64,000 nt of DNA from Bombiscardovia apis (lineage in GTDB: Bacteria > Actinomycetota > Actinomycetes > Actinomycetales > Bifidobacteriaceae). Below the pieces are notes generated by a model. That model made no database searches and had not been told where the DNA came from. It worked only from the letters and a program-made list of their open reading frames with translations. A program made the translations under genes and the position numbers. Shown piece after piece: positions 50,689 to 60,498 of this stretch (position 1 is the first letter of the stretch; the number at the start of each line of letters is the position of its first letter). The stretch lies in the NCBI RefSeq assembly GCF_033095945.1, contig NZ_AP026800.1:186001-250000 (forward strand), in the 5' to 3' direction.

Positions 50689-50713
50689 CATATCTGGGCC
50701 GCAGCCCTTCAAT

Positions 50714-51679
50714 TTAATAAGCGGAGAGAATGTCAACCACGAAAATCAGCGTGGAGTTGGCGGGAATGCCACTCTTCGCTTCCTTGCCGTAGCCGAGTTC
50801 TGGCGGAATGACCAGCAGCACCTGGGAGCCGACGGTTTGGCCGCTCAGGCCTTCCTTCCAGCCCTTCACCACACCATCGAGGCTGAAATCAGCAGGCTGC
50901 CCCTTATCCCAAGAAGAGTCGAACTGCTTGCCATCAGAAGCTAGCCAGCCCGTGTAGTGAGCTGAAACCGACTGAGTCGACTTCACCTCCGGACCATCGC
51001 CCTTAATGAGCGGCTGCACCACAAGCCTGCCCGCAGGAGGTTGGTAACCATTCAGATCAATGCTGGGCTTGCCGGTGCTGTCGAGCGTAATCTTGGGCAG
51101 ATTGCTAGGAATATCGGTAACAGCCTTGCCCTCAGCGCGAGTGAGCGCCTTCGACTTGGACACGACGGTGAGCGCCATAATATAGGAGTTGGTGTCTTTA
51201 TTAGCAGCAGTATTGTCGTCAATACCCACGCCAATAGTGCCGTTGACCTTCATCTTGATGAACTGGTCATAGTAAGCCGGGTACGACTTTTCGTTTACCA
51301 CAATCTGGCAGTCAGGCTCGCCCTTCTCCCAAGTGGAATCGAGCTCCTTGCCGTCCTTGGCGCTCACAGCCACGCTGCGTACGCACAGACGATCGCCATC
51401 TTTCAAAGCCTCGCCATCGCCTTCCTGCAAGACAGCAGAAGACTTATCGGTGACTTTGAAGGGAGTCTTGAAGTTAATCTTTGGCTTCTGACCGAGCTTA
51501 CCCTCAGCGGTAACACCAATGAGAGCCGGCCCCTTCTTAGTGCTTTGGTTCGAATCCGATTTCATCTGACTGGGGGTCGGATTCGGCGGATTACCGCAGG
51601 AGGCCAAGCTCATCCCCAGAGCGAGGGTACTCAGTAAAGCAACGCCCTTGAGTATGGGGCGAAAATTATGTGAATTCAT
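50714..51679 (-). CDS. Lipoprotein with FKBP-type peptidyl-prolyl isomerase domain
   Basis: 321 residues from ATG 51679. A signal peptide with lipobox LASC is followed by a Pro/Ser/Lys spacer and a divergent FKBP-like domain (about 65-165). The C-terminal FKBP domain (about 215-321) is canonical: VSAHYTGWLASDGKQFDSS, FSLDGVVKGWKEGLSGQTVGSQVLLVIPPELGYG. The active-site residues that shape the proline pocket are largely kept. It likely folds secreted proteins outside the membrane. The frame is open far upstream, so the start was placed where the signal peptide begins. Confidence 0.9.
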   Translation of the reverse strand: MNSHNFRPILKGVALLSTLALGMSLASCGNPPNPTPSQMKSDSNQSTKKGPALIGVTAEGKLGQKPKINFKTPFKVTDKSSAVLQEGDGEALKDGDRLCVRSVAVSAKDGKELDSTWEKGEPDCQIVVNEKSYPAYYDQFIKMKVNGTIGVGIDDNTAANKDTNSYIMALTVVSKSKALTRAEGKAVTDIPSNLPKITLDSTGKPSIDLNGYQPPAGRLVVQPLIKGDGPEVKSTQSVSAHYTGWLASDGKQFDSSWDKGQPADFSLDGVVKGWKEGLSGQTVGSQVLLVIPPELGYGKEAKSGIPANSTLIFVVDILSAY

Positions 51680-51758
51680 AACTACCAGCCTACCGTCTGC
51701 GGCCGATTTTTTACCTCTCAGCAGCTTGCCAGCACTGACCTGTAGAATAAAAGATGTT

Positions 51759-53192
51759 ATGAGCACACAAGAAAAACAAGACGCAAGTAGCGCTAAACGC
51801 ACACCGACCCCCAGAGCCAAGATCATGCGTGGCATCGTCACACCAATCTTTGGCCTGCTGGCAGTGGCCTGTGTCGTTTTCGGCGTTCTGAACTCAACGC
51901 TATGGAAGCCCAGCCCGCAGGTAGATGCCGAAGCGGTGGTGCGCTCCCAGTACATCGTAACCGACCCCGGTGTGCTCCAACTAGTAGACGATTCAGCCAC
52001 CATCACAGCTTCGATAGTGACCGGCTCGGGCACAAGCCGTGAGCAGTCTCAGATTTGCGTGGCCATAGGCAGCGCCCAAGATGCTGCAGGCTGGGTATCG
52101 GGCCACACTTACCAGCGTATTAAAGGCTTAGACGATTGGGATAAGCTATCGACCGGATCAGAAAAAATTGCCGGCAAAGACTCTGCTAAAGCCGAGAATC
52201 AAGTAGATTTCCGTCATTCCGACATGTGGCAGCAAGTCAAGTGCAGCGCTTCCTCAGTCTCTTTAGAAACGACTACAAACCAAACCGGGCAGGTGGCAAT
52301 TATTAGCGTGGAACCAGCGAGCAAGAGTGGGCAAGACCAGCAGACTAAGAGCACTCCAGCTCAGCCGCAAGTCAAGATACGTATGCACTGGCTGCGCCAC
52401 AAGCTGCCGAATTTCGCTATGCCGCTTTACTTTGCAGGCGCTCTGCTTGCTCTTCTAGCTGCGCTCTCAGCCTCCGTCTTCGCTATGGAACCTTCTCAGC
52501 GGCGTAAATCGAAGGAAGACAGGCCCGAAGAGCGCAAGCAAATCGGCATTTTTGAGGCCTTGGGTACGGTGATATCTCCCTTCTCGCACAAGGGCAAGGG
52601 CGGTGCTGAGCGTCATTCTCGCCACAGCGCCGAGTCCAGTGAGCCTGCCGAAAGCAAGCCCAAAGTGGTCGATGTGCACGCTAAGAATATGGTGGCCGAC
52701 CAGCAGGGCGAGGCAGATTCAGACAATAAGTTGGCTGAGACTCAGGCGGCCGAGCCAGAAACTCCTGAAAACGGTAAAGGGTCGGGCTCAGACAATTCCT
52801 TCCAGGCCTATCTCAAACGGTTCTTGACCGAGACGGGCGGCCAGGCAAAGTTATCGGAACCCGAAGAATCTTCTCAAGCAGATGAGAAGAGCGAGGCTCG
52901 GCCAAGCAGACCGGAAGTTTCAGATGACACCAGCCAAGCTGATGTAGACGACAGTACAGTCGGCGTAGCTGCGTCCGAGTTGGTTGGCGAGCATGAGAAC
53001 TACGATGCCGAAGCAAGCCGTGAGAGCGACGATGTCGACGACCGCACTCAGATAGAACTCGACGAGGGCATCAGCGATGAAACGACGCAAGTCTCGAACG
53101 CTAGCCAGCCTTCGCGGACCCGTGCTCAGCGCCTGCAAACGGGGCGGAAGAACAAACCCCGCGCAGCTAAGAAGAAGGGGGAGCGGCGATGA
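51759..53192 (+). CDS. Bitopic membrane protein with long acidic disordered C-terminus
   Basis: 477 residues from ATG 51759. A transmembrane helix is at about 24-45, an extracytoplasmic domain at about 50-215, and a second helix at about 222-248. A long, Ser/Glu/Asp/Lys-rich cytoplasmic tail (about 250-477) ends in basic RKNKPRAAKKKGERR. No family was recognised. The stop overlaps the start of the lipoprotein gene (ATGA), so the two act as a pair. The tail's charge pattern suggests binding to a nucleic acid or protein partner, but this is a guess. Confidence 0.75.
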   Translation: MSTQEKQDASSAKRTPTPRAKIMRGIVTPIFGLLAVACVVFGVLNSTLWKPSPQVDAEAVVRSQYIVTDPGVLQLVDDSATITASIVTGSGTSREQSQICVAIGSAQDAAGWVSGHTYQRIKGLDDWDKLSTGSEKIAGKDSAKAENQVDFRHSDMWQQVKCSASSVSLETTTNQTGQVAIISVEPASKSGQDQQTKSTPAQPQVKIRMHWLRHKLPNFAMPLYFAGALLALLAALSASVFAMEPSQRRKSKEDRPEERKQIGIFEALGTVISPFSHKGKGGAERHSRHSAESSEPAESKPKVVDVHAKNMVADQQGEADSDNKLAETQAAEPETPENGKGSGSDNSFQAYLKRFLTETGGQAKLSEPEESSQADEKSEARPSRPEVSDDTSQADVDDSTVGVAASELVGEHENYDAEASRESDDVDDRTQIELDEGISDETTQVSNASQPSRTRAQRLQTGRKNKPRAAKKKGERR

Positions 53193-54220
53193 CGCGAACT
53201 CAGCACAAGAATCAGATAACTAAAACTGTGGTGGTGATGCTAACCGCCGTCAGCTTCTTGGGATTGGCAGGATGCGAGGGGCAGGTGCCGCAGCCCAGCT
53301 CTCCCACGGCTTCATCGTCTTCTTCCGCTACTGCTTCGCCAGATTTGACGACCCAGCAGGAAAAGAAAATTCGCCAGAGCATCATTGAAACCCTCGATAA
53401 AGCGAATGATGCTAAGGATGCCAGCGGTTTGACCGCGCGTGTGACTGGTCCGCAGCTTCAGGTGCGCTCAAGTGAGCTTTCGATTGCTAAGGCAACGGGC
53501 AAGCTCGACCCCAAAACCGCCATCCCTAAAGATATCGCGCAGACGGTGATTCCCGGCGATAGCGGCTGGCCACGTTCAATCTTCGCTATCACCACTACTA
53601 CCGAGGATCAACAATCCAAGCGTTTACTGGTGATGAACCAGGACTCTGCCCACGAGAATTACAAGCTCTGGGGGGTAGCACGGCTTTTCCAAGGGGCCCA
53701 GCTGCCTAAGTTCCCGGTGTCTACCATTGGCGCTCAGATGGGCCAGTCCGACGACAAAGGTCTCAAAGCTACACCCAAGCAAGCCGTAGAACGCTACGCA
53801 GACGTACTTGCACACGGTAAAAGCAGCAAGTTTGAGAAGGATTTTTCCTCTGATTACTTGCGCGATTCCATCGACAAGCTCACGCAGACCGTGCAGCAGG
53901 GTATCGACGCTAACAAGGGCGAGCAGAGCCAGACTTTTGCTGCTGAGCCGGAGCAGATTCGCGTGATGCGCTCCTCTGATGGTGGCGATTTGGTTGTAGC
54001 GCAAATCAATTCCGTTTGGACCCGTAAGGCCGGCGAAGGGCGCGAGTCGCTGCCAGCTTCCGACGCGGAGAAAGCCCTCTTTGGTGCTGGTAAGGCCACG
54101 AGCACGATGAAGGTAACGTATGTGAACGTGGTGGCTCTGTATGTGCCGCCCACTTCGTCTTCGGAGCCCATTAAAGCCGTGGGTGCCGAGAGGCAGCCGA
54201 TTAAGGTCGAAGCGGTCTAA
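53189..54220 (+). CDS. Lipoprotein of unknown function, coupled to membrane protein
   Basis: 343 residues with lipobox LAGC (signal peptide about 1-29), a Ser/Thr/Ala/Pro spacer to ~52, then a globular domain. It resembles actinobacterial lipoproteins of unknown role. The start overlaps the membrane protein's stop by 4 bp, so both are likely needed together at the cell surface. Confidence 0.8.
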   Translation: MTRTQHKNQITKTVVVMLTAVSFLGLAGCEGQVPQPSSPTASSSSSATASPDLTTQQEKKIRQSIIETLDKANDAKDASGLTARVTGPQLQVRSSELSIAKATGKLDPKTAIPKDIAQTVIPGDSGWPRSIFAITTTTEDQQSKRLLVMNQDSAHENYKLWGVARLFQGAQLPKFPVSTIGAQMGQSDDKGLKATPKQAVERYADVLAHGKSSKFEKDFSSDYLRDSIDKLTQTVQQGIDANKGEQSQTFAAEPEQIRVMRSSDGGDLVVAQINSVWTRKAGEGRESLPASDAEKALFGAGKATSTMKVTYVNVVALYVPPTSSSEPIKAVGAERQPIKVEAV

Positions 54221-54315
54221 GCTCAGTTCCTGGGAAGCGAGCAGTCAGGCGTTTCGCGCTTGGTTCTGTGAGGATACGTAATAAACGTAAGTAGTTACAG
54301 CAAGGAGATGGTCAG

Positions 54316-55284
54316 ATGGCACAGCAGGGGCAGCCGCAACCGGGCTTTTCGCTAGCGGGAGCGGTCGATTTGGGTGCGCTCAAGCACAAGGTTGATGCCG
54401 AGCCGGGCCAAGCTGGGGGAGCGCCAGCAGCGGGCGGCTACGTGATTGATACCACCGAGGCCTCTTTCCCAGCTATGGTGCAGACTTCGGCCACTTTCCC
54501 GGTGCTGCTGTTACTGTGGATTCCTACCGACGATAGGCTTTTCCCCCTCGCGCGTACTTTGGCCGATGTGGTCAACGCTCAGGAGGGCAAGCTCCAGCTG
54601 GCACGCGTTGATGTGACCGCGAACCCGCAAATTGGTCAGGCCCTGCAAGCTCAGGCCGCACCTGCGCTCTTTGCGCTCTTGGGCGGGCGACCCATGCCGA
54701 TTTTGGAGGGCCTGCCCTCAGACGAAGAACTGGCGCAGATTACCGACCAGCTCATTCCTCAGGTGATTCAGCTGGCCCAGCAGCAGGGCATTACCGGCTC
54801 CGCCCCTTATCAAGAGAGCGGCGAGCAGGCAGTTGGCGATGAAGAAGCTGAAGGGGCTGGCGCGGAGGGCGCAGTGCCGCCGGAGCATCAGATAGCGAAC
54901 CGTTTGGCTCAAGAGGGCGACTATGCGGGCGCTGCCCAAGCTTACGCTGCCGTGATGGAGTCCAATCCGCAAGATACGCTCGCTGCCCAGGAGCACGCTA
55001 AAGCTCTGCTGATGGCTCGCTCTGCTGAGGCAGATGTGCGCCAAGTACGCCAAGCAGCGGCAGACCAGCCGGCCGACGTAGACGCGCAGCTGGCGGCAGC
55101 CGACGTGGATATGATAGGTGGCAAAGTGGAAGATGCCTTCGGCCGCCTTATTGACTTCATAGTGGCTCACAAAGACCAGATGGCCCCGGCTCACGACCGC
55201 TTGCTTGAGTATTTTGCGATTCTGGAGCCCGCGGATCCGCGCTTGGCCCGGGCCCGCCGCCGCTTAGCAACGGCTATGTATTAA
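54316..55284 (+). CDS. YbbN-like thioredoxin-fold/TPR co-chaperone
   Basis: A 322-residue cytoplasmic protein. A thioredoxin-fold domain (about 45-155) is followed by a TPR-rich helical region (about 185-322). The redox motif is absent: WIPTDDR stands where a thioredoxin has WCxxC, so it is not a disulfide reductase. Related YbbN/CnoX proteins bind unfolded clients and hand them to chaperones. AAGGAG precedes ATG 54316. Confidence 0.85.
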   Translation: MAQQGQPQPGFSLAGAVDLGALKHKVDAEPGQAGGAPAAGGYVIDTTEASFPAMVQTSATFPVLLLLWIPTDDRLFPLARTLADVVNAQEGKLQLARVDVTANPQIGQALQAQAAPALFALLGGRPMPILEGLPSDEELAQITDQLIPQVIQLAQQQGITGSAPYQESGEQAVGDEEAEGAGAEGAVPPEHQIANRLAQEGDYAGAAQAYAAVMESNPQDTLAAQEHAKALLMARSAEADVRQVRQAAADQPADVDAQLAAADVDMIGGKVEDAFGRLIDFIVAHKDQMAPAHDRLLEYFAILEPADPRLARARRRLATAMY

Positions 55285-55303
55285 GCCGTATTCCAAGCTT
55301 TTA

Positions 55304-55930
55304 TTACAAGCTCCGGTTCGAGCCAAAGCCCTTCAAAAAGTGGCTGCCCTCGCGCTGGAGCTCCTGCTCGTAGGAGTCGGACCAAGTTGAGTAGGGGTGC
55401 TCGGCCAAGCCGTCGTTGGAGAAGCGGGCATCGTCGGTGATTTCGGTCACGCAGAAGGGCGGAATCACTAGGTCGGTCACCGGTCCAGATCGCTCAACTT
55501 CGGCTACAATAAGAGGCGCATTGCTTCCGCCAAACACGTCGATGTTCCACCAGTCTTCGCCCAGCCAAATGCCGTAGCGGTTCTTCACAATCAGCGAGCT
55601 ACCGCGCACCACGAGTTCGGCTGCAATGCTGGGGTCGAGAGGGCGTTCAGCTTCGTAGCGAGTGCCACCCACCGCTGGCCCCTTGGCTGTCATCGAAGCC
55701 GCAGTAAAGCGGTCGCGCTCTTCCAAGAGCACATTAAGTGCATCGGTCCGCTCGCCCATGGGTCGGTCCACGCCCTCGCCTTGCAAGCGCACCCGCAGGG
55801 CATAGTTGTCTTCATGCACAAAGTACCCTTGCACAATCAGCGTAGGCGCATCGCCGTCATTGAGCTCATCCGGAAACTCCCGGCAAAAAAACCGCCGCTC
55901 AAACTCAAAGTCATCTCTATCCTCATCCAT
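55304..55930 (-). CDS. CYTH-domain protein (triphosphate tunnel fold)
   Basis: A 208-residue cytoplasmic protein. The CYTH signature E-x-E-R-[RK] appears as FEFERRFF at residues 8-15, and further family strands are YFVHEDNYALRVRLQG and ERPLDPSIAAELV. CYTH proteins act on triphosphates (polyphosphate, thiamine triphosphate or cAMP formation); which reaction applies here is unclear. It converges with the YbbN-like gene. Confidence 0.75.
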   Translation of the reverse strand: MDEDRDDFEFERRFFCREFPDELNDGDAPTLIVQGYFVHEDNYALRVRLQGEGVDRPMGERTDALNVLLEERDRFTAASMTAKGPAVGGTRYEAERPLDPSIAAELVVRGSSLIVKNRYGIWLGEDWWNIDVFGGSNAPLIVAEVERSGPVTDLVIPPFCVTEITDDARFSNDGLAEHPYSTWSDSYEQELQREGSHFLKGFGSNRSL

Positions 55931-56020
55931 GCGTCTATTCTAGCGGCAGGGCACGCATAAGCTGACACACTTGAAGTTTAGACGTTGACTACATGCTGGT
56001 TTGTGTCAGCGCCTTACCTG

Positions 56021-56058
56021 TATACTTATCCATAGTTTGTCGATTGGGGAATGCGACT
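56021..56058 (+). promoter_or_regulatory. Promoter and operator-like element of gene C
   Basis: -10 TATACT (56021-56026) is followed seven bases later by AGTTTGTCGATTGGGGAAT (56034-56052) and GCGACT. The element recurs almost base for base upstream of gene D (60401-60425), 72-74 bp before the start in both. It contains GTCG...CGAC arms around a GGGG core. A GCTGACACA/TGTGTCAGC inverted repeat (55961-55969, 56002-56010) lies further upstream only at C. Confidence 0.6.
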
Positions 56059-56129
56059 GTTCGTGTATGAGCTAGAGCGCGGCTAAGTTCTGCCTTGCTG
56101 AGTCTAGTATCAATAAGGGGTTGTTTGCA

Positions 56130-59100
56130 TTGCATAGAAGTTGGTTGAAAGGTAAGTTGGGCCGGGTGCTTGCTGGCTTAGTAGCACTTGCTACTGTGGC
56201 CGGTATTTTGTTGTGCCCCCCCCCCCAGGCCAAATGCTGAGTCAGAAACAAACGATTTTTCTGCTCAATTATGTAATCCAAACATCGAATCTATAGCCAT
56301 TTGTTTCCCTGATGAAAACTTGGCGGATGCTGTAGCAGCGACTTTATATGAGAATGGCGTGCCAATTCCCCTCACTGGCGAGGATGACAAGAAGCCGGCT
56401 ACGGAATTTGTTGCAACTCAAGAAGAATACGACCAGATAAAACAGCTAGATGTAAGCGGCAAGGCAGTATCAAACCTCAAAGGTGTGGGTTTGCTGAAAA
56501 ACTTGGAAAAGGCCGATTTCAGTAATACTCAAAATATTGTCGATGTGAATCCTCTGACCTCTCTTAAGCGATTGTCAACCCTGTATTTGGCTCACAACAA
56601 GATTGCAAATGTGGCACCCCTAGTGGAACTGCCGGGTTTAACTGACGTAAGTCTCGAAGGCAATCGCATAAGCGACATCACACCAATTCTCCCCATGCTC
56701 GACAAGCTGGAGAAGATTACTGGCGATGGTTTGACGAGCAATATCATTGAGCAGGAAGAGCTTTCGCCCAATAATATGGCAGGTCTCAAACTTAAGACGG
56801 GTGTCATTGATTCGGGGGAGCAGACGCAGTTTGCCGCTGTCGATACGAGTTCGATACAGCCGGCCGGGGGAGAATATAATCCTAAAACGGGCGAAGTTGT
56901 GTGGGACCAAGTGAGTGCTGGCACCACTTATTCTTTCCATTTTAGTGGCAGCGCTAAGAGGGAGAGCTTAACTATTCCATTCTCGGGCACGAAGAAGGTC
57001 CACATTCGCGCGGCTCGGCACCACGTGCAACTGCTGGCTGAAGACGGAGTGACCCCCTCTGCTGTACCAAGCCCTGATGTTGACGATGAGCATACACTTG
57101 CAGAGTTTCTGCCAGCCAAGGACCAGATGCCACGCCGCGATCAGTGGCGTTTAGACTGGGTCAAAGCAGACGATGGCCAGTATTGGAGCGCTCAAACCCA
57201 AAAGATTACTTCAGATTTGACGTTGAAAGAGCACTGGGTTCCAGCTGGTATGAAGGCTAGGGGAGTGGAACCTCGCGAATGCATTACTACTCCTTGGGGC
57301 GATTATGCGCACGGTGAAGCCTATGCGCAGGGAGGAGTCGGTGCCCCAAAGCGATGGACTTCAGTCGATGCGGTTGTGTATTACGACTCCTGCAATCCCA
57401 CACGTCGCACTAAGATACGCCCCCTCCCTCCTGAAGACGGGTCCTATTTTTCTAAGCCAAGCGTGTCTGGAACCAATTACTACTTCATTGGCTGGTATAC
57501 CGCAAGCGGTAGTAAGTGGAACTTTAACCGAGACACCGTCGAGGTGACTAATACCAATTATCACAGCGATCCTAACGAGTGGTACACCTTCCTCATAGAC
57601 TTCAATCTGTATGCCCGGTGGGGTGTCTATCGCACCTTAACCTACAAAATGAACGGTTGCGGTAGAGATTATGTAGATAGTTATATGAAGGAGGGGGATC
57701 GCATTTATGATTCGTCATATCGCGGACGACCGTGCCCCTCGGATCCTCATTTGAAGTTTTCCCACTGGTCCACGTATGCCGGCGGCTGGGCTACAACTAT
57801 CCCCACTACTATGCCTGCGCGTGACCTGACCTTCTGGGCAAACTGGACTAAAGCTTGGACGGTATCGTTTAACACAAATGGCGGGACAGCTATGCCTTCT
57901 ATCAGTGTGGACGACGGCTCGTATATCGGTTCCCAGGCATCTCTTCCCAGTAAAACTGGCTACGATCTTGCTTATTGGACCGATAATTACGGATACACTT
58001 GGAACAACCTCAACTCTAGAACGGTCACACGCGACATAACGTTAACAGCGCAATGGACCCCGCGAACCTATACGGCGACTTTCTACGCCAATGACGGTAC
58101 AGGCAGGTCTGCTTCAACTTCTGCCACTTACAACAGCTATCTTTCTACCTCTTCAGCGCCTACCTATACGCGCAATAGCTACCGCCTCGTGGGATGGGCC
58201 ACGAGTTCAACAGCAAGCGTGCCTGACTGGAACTTTAATACCTCAAGAATAACGGGGAATACTAGTTTGTATGCCGTGTGGAAGCAGCAGGCGACAGTAA
58301 CGTTTGATGCCGGCGGCGGTAGTGTTGTCCCTTCTCGGACAGTCGACATTGGCATGCCAGTGGGCTCTGGAGTCTCAAACCCCTCGCGGCAGGGTTATAG
58401 CTTCGACTACTGGGCTACATCTTCGGGAACTCGGTGGAATCTAGCTGCTGACCCGGTCAACTCAGATATGACCTTGTATGCTAAGTGGAAGGGTGATTTG
58501 TATACCGTACATTTTGACTCTAACGGGGGCACTTCTACCCAGCCCGACGTGCAGGTGCATTTCGGTGAGACCATACCAAATACGAATGGGCCTGCTGCTC
58601 CCGCTCATCCTGCAGACCGCCCGGCGAAGCGTTTCTTGGGCTGGTATAAGTCTCCTTCAGGTGCTGGTTCGGCTTGGAATTTTGCGTTCGATAGACTTTC
58701 GGATTTGTCTGCGAGCAAGGAGTTTACCCTGTATGCTCGCTGGTCAGAGCAACGCACTGTTACTTTCGATCCAGACCAAGGTAACTTAGCGCCGGCTATG
58801 CCCTCTGCCTCTGTGGTGGTCAACGATGGTGAGCCTGTTGCGAAACCGGACGATCCAACTCGTAATGGACACACTTTCCAGGGTTGGTATACAACTGATT
58901 CTTCCCCCGCGCAATGGTCGTTTACCACTCCTGTAACGGCTAACATGACCCTAAAAGCTCGTTGGCAGCGCAACAATTACAACGCTAAGTTCCATGCCAA
59001 CGACAACAGCGGGCGCACTGATTCATTTACGATTGCCTATGGCAGTACGATTCCCTCAAGTTCTATCCCCCGCTATTCGCGCACTGGCTATCGTTTTGTA

Positions 59101-60231
59101 GGCTGGTCCACGAACCCGAATGCAACCAACCCCAATTGGTTTGAATACTGGGGAATCTGGGGGCATACAGACATTTATGCCATCTGGGTGCAGCAGGTGA
59201 CGGTGACGTTTGACACTGATGGTGCTGCGTCAATTCCAGCTAAGACTATTGATAAGGGGCTGTCTGTGGGCGCAGGCATTGCTGATCCTTCAAAAGATGG
59301 TTATCGATTCGACTATTGGATGACTTCCGCGGGTGGTCGTTGGGATTTGGTTAACGATCGAGTTCAAGCGGATATGACAGTTAAGGCTCATTTTACTAAG
59401 TATGTGCATGTGACCTTCGTAACTAATGGCGGTGGTACCGTGCCACAGCAGGCTTTTTGGGGAGATCAGCCGGCCTCTAATCCAGGTGCAGCTGTGAGTA
59501 AACCCGGTTACCATCTGCTTGGCTGGTATCGAAACGCGAATTTCACTGGCTCCGCATGGATCTTTTCCGATATAGTGGCCGATGATCTTACTCTGTATGC
59601 CAAGTGGGAGGCAGATTTATACACCGTACATTTTGACTCCAAGGGAGGTCGCTCCACTCCTTCCGACGTGCAGGTGCGGTTTGACTCTCTCATTCCTAAA
59701 CCTACCAATCCTTTACCGCCAGCCCACGGTCCTAACGATGCTGATAAAATTTTCCTTGGTTGGTCTACAAATCCCAACGTTTCTGGTTCATTTATGCCGT
59801 GGCAGTTTAACTACGACCATTTGAACCAGACCTCACCTACTCATGAATTCACCTTATATGCCGTATGGTCCTTCCAGTGGCGGCTGACCTTTGATCCGAA
59901 CGGCGGCGCGTTGGCCTCTTCAACGATTCCAACGCGTCTCATCAATAGCGGTACTAGTGTGTTTCCTCCGGCTAATCCGGTGAGAGCTGGCTGGTTCTTC
60001 GACGGATGGTATGACGATACTACTAATGTTAAGTGGTTCCGAAACGGCTGGTCGCAGTCGATTATGCGAGACACTACGCTGACTGCACACTGGGCTTCAC
60101 CGATGACGCTACCTGAAACCGGCTCTATATCAGGCCAGCGCCTTACCGGTTTAACGTTGATTGCATCGTCTTCTCTTGCCTTACCGACTCTGCTCTTCTT
60201 CAAGAAACGTTCCCGTTCGAAGACTGAGTAA
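56130..60231 (+). CDS. Gene C: phase-variable LPETG-anchored LRR/InlB-repeat surface protein, OFF frame
   Basis: The TTG start at 56130 has AAGGGG nine bases upstream (same layout as gene D) and encodes a signal peptide (LHRSWLKGKLGRVLAGLVALATVAGILLC). A C11 tract follows; at this length the frame ends at TGA 56238-56240 after 36 residues. The body frame is open from the tract to 60231. With 10 or 13 C the product would be ~1366 residues. Body (10-C numbering): four or so internalin-type LRRs (about 100-197), an inter-repeat region, then about 12 Listeria-Bacteroides (InlB B-repeat/Flg_new) repeats of ~75 residues (about 344-1324) ending in motifs such as LYAKW. The sorting signal LPETG (1327-1331), a hydrophobic stretch and a basic tail complete it. 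No RCC1 repeats. It should be covalently attached to peptidoglycan by sortase when ON. Confidence 0.8.
56216..56226 (+). repeat. C11 slippage tract in gene C signal-peptide region
   Basis: Eleven uninterrupted C after TTGTG, at the end of the signal peptide, encoding a Pro run. Lengths of 3n+1 (10 or 13) join the signal peptide to the LRR frame (ending in AGG CCA AAT GCT GAG). Confidence 0.9.
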
Positions 60232-60388
60232 AGCGTGGTTGTTGAGTTGAGATAAAAGTTGCGTGTTCGTGTTCGCGTTTTCCGGAGAGCTCTCTGCGGA
60301 GCTTTCTTGGTATACTCCAGCTGCCGTTTACTTGCACAGTTTGTGTTTGAAATGCGGATGCGAATTGCTGCTGTCTGCGGTGAGCCTA

Positions 60389-60425
60389 TATACTGAAATG
60401 AGTTTGTCGATTGGGGAATTCGACT
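60389..60425 (+). promoter_or_regulatory. Promoter and operator-like element of gene D
   Basis: -35 TTGCTG (60365-60370), 18 bases, -10 TATACT (60389-60394), then AGTTTGTCGATTGGGGAAT and TCGACT (60401-60426). GTCGA and TCGAC form an inverted repeat around the GGGG core. It matches the element upstream of gene C, which argues for common regulation of C and D. Confidence 0.6.
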
Positions 60426-60498
60426 CTTTGTTCGTAAAAGCTCAGGTGTTTGGCGGGGTTTGTCTTGTCTTGCTTGGGTTCTAGAAGGGTTTATTGCG

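Noticed and set aside
54316..55284. Active thioredoxin
   Set aside because: The CxxC motif is replaced by Thr-Asp-Asp, so a disulfide-reductase role is not supported.
56188..56230. Start of gene C at TTG 56188 in the body frame
   Set aside because: It would give MLLWPVFCCAPPPRP, which lacks a basic N-region and a usable signal peptide and has no ribosome-binding site. TTG 56130 has both, and gene D has the same layout.
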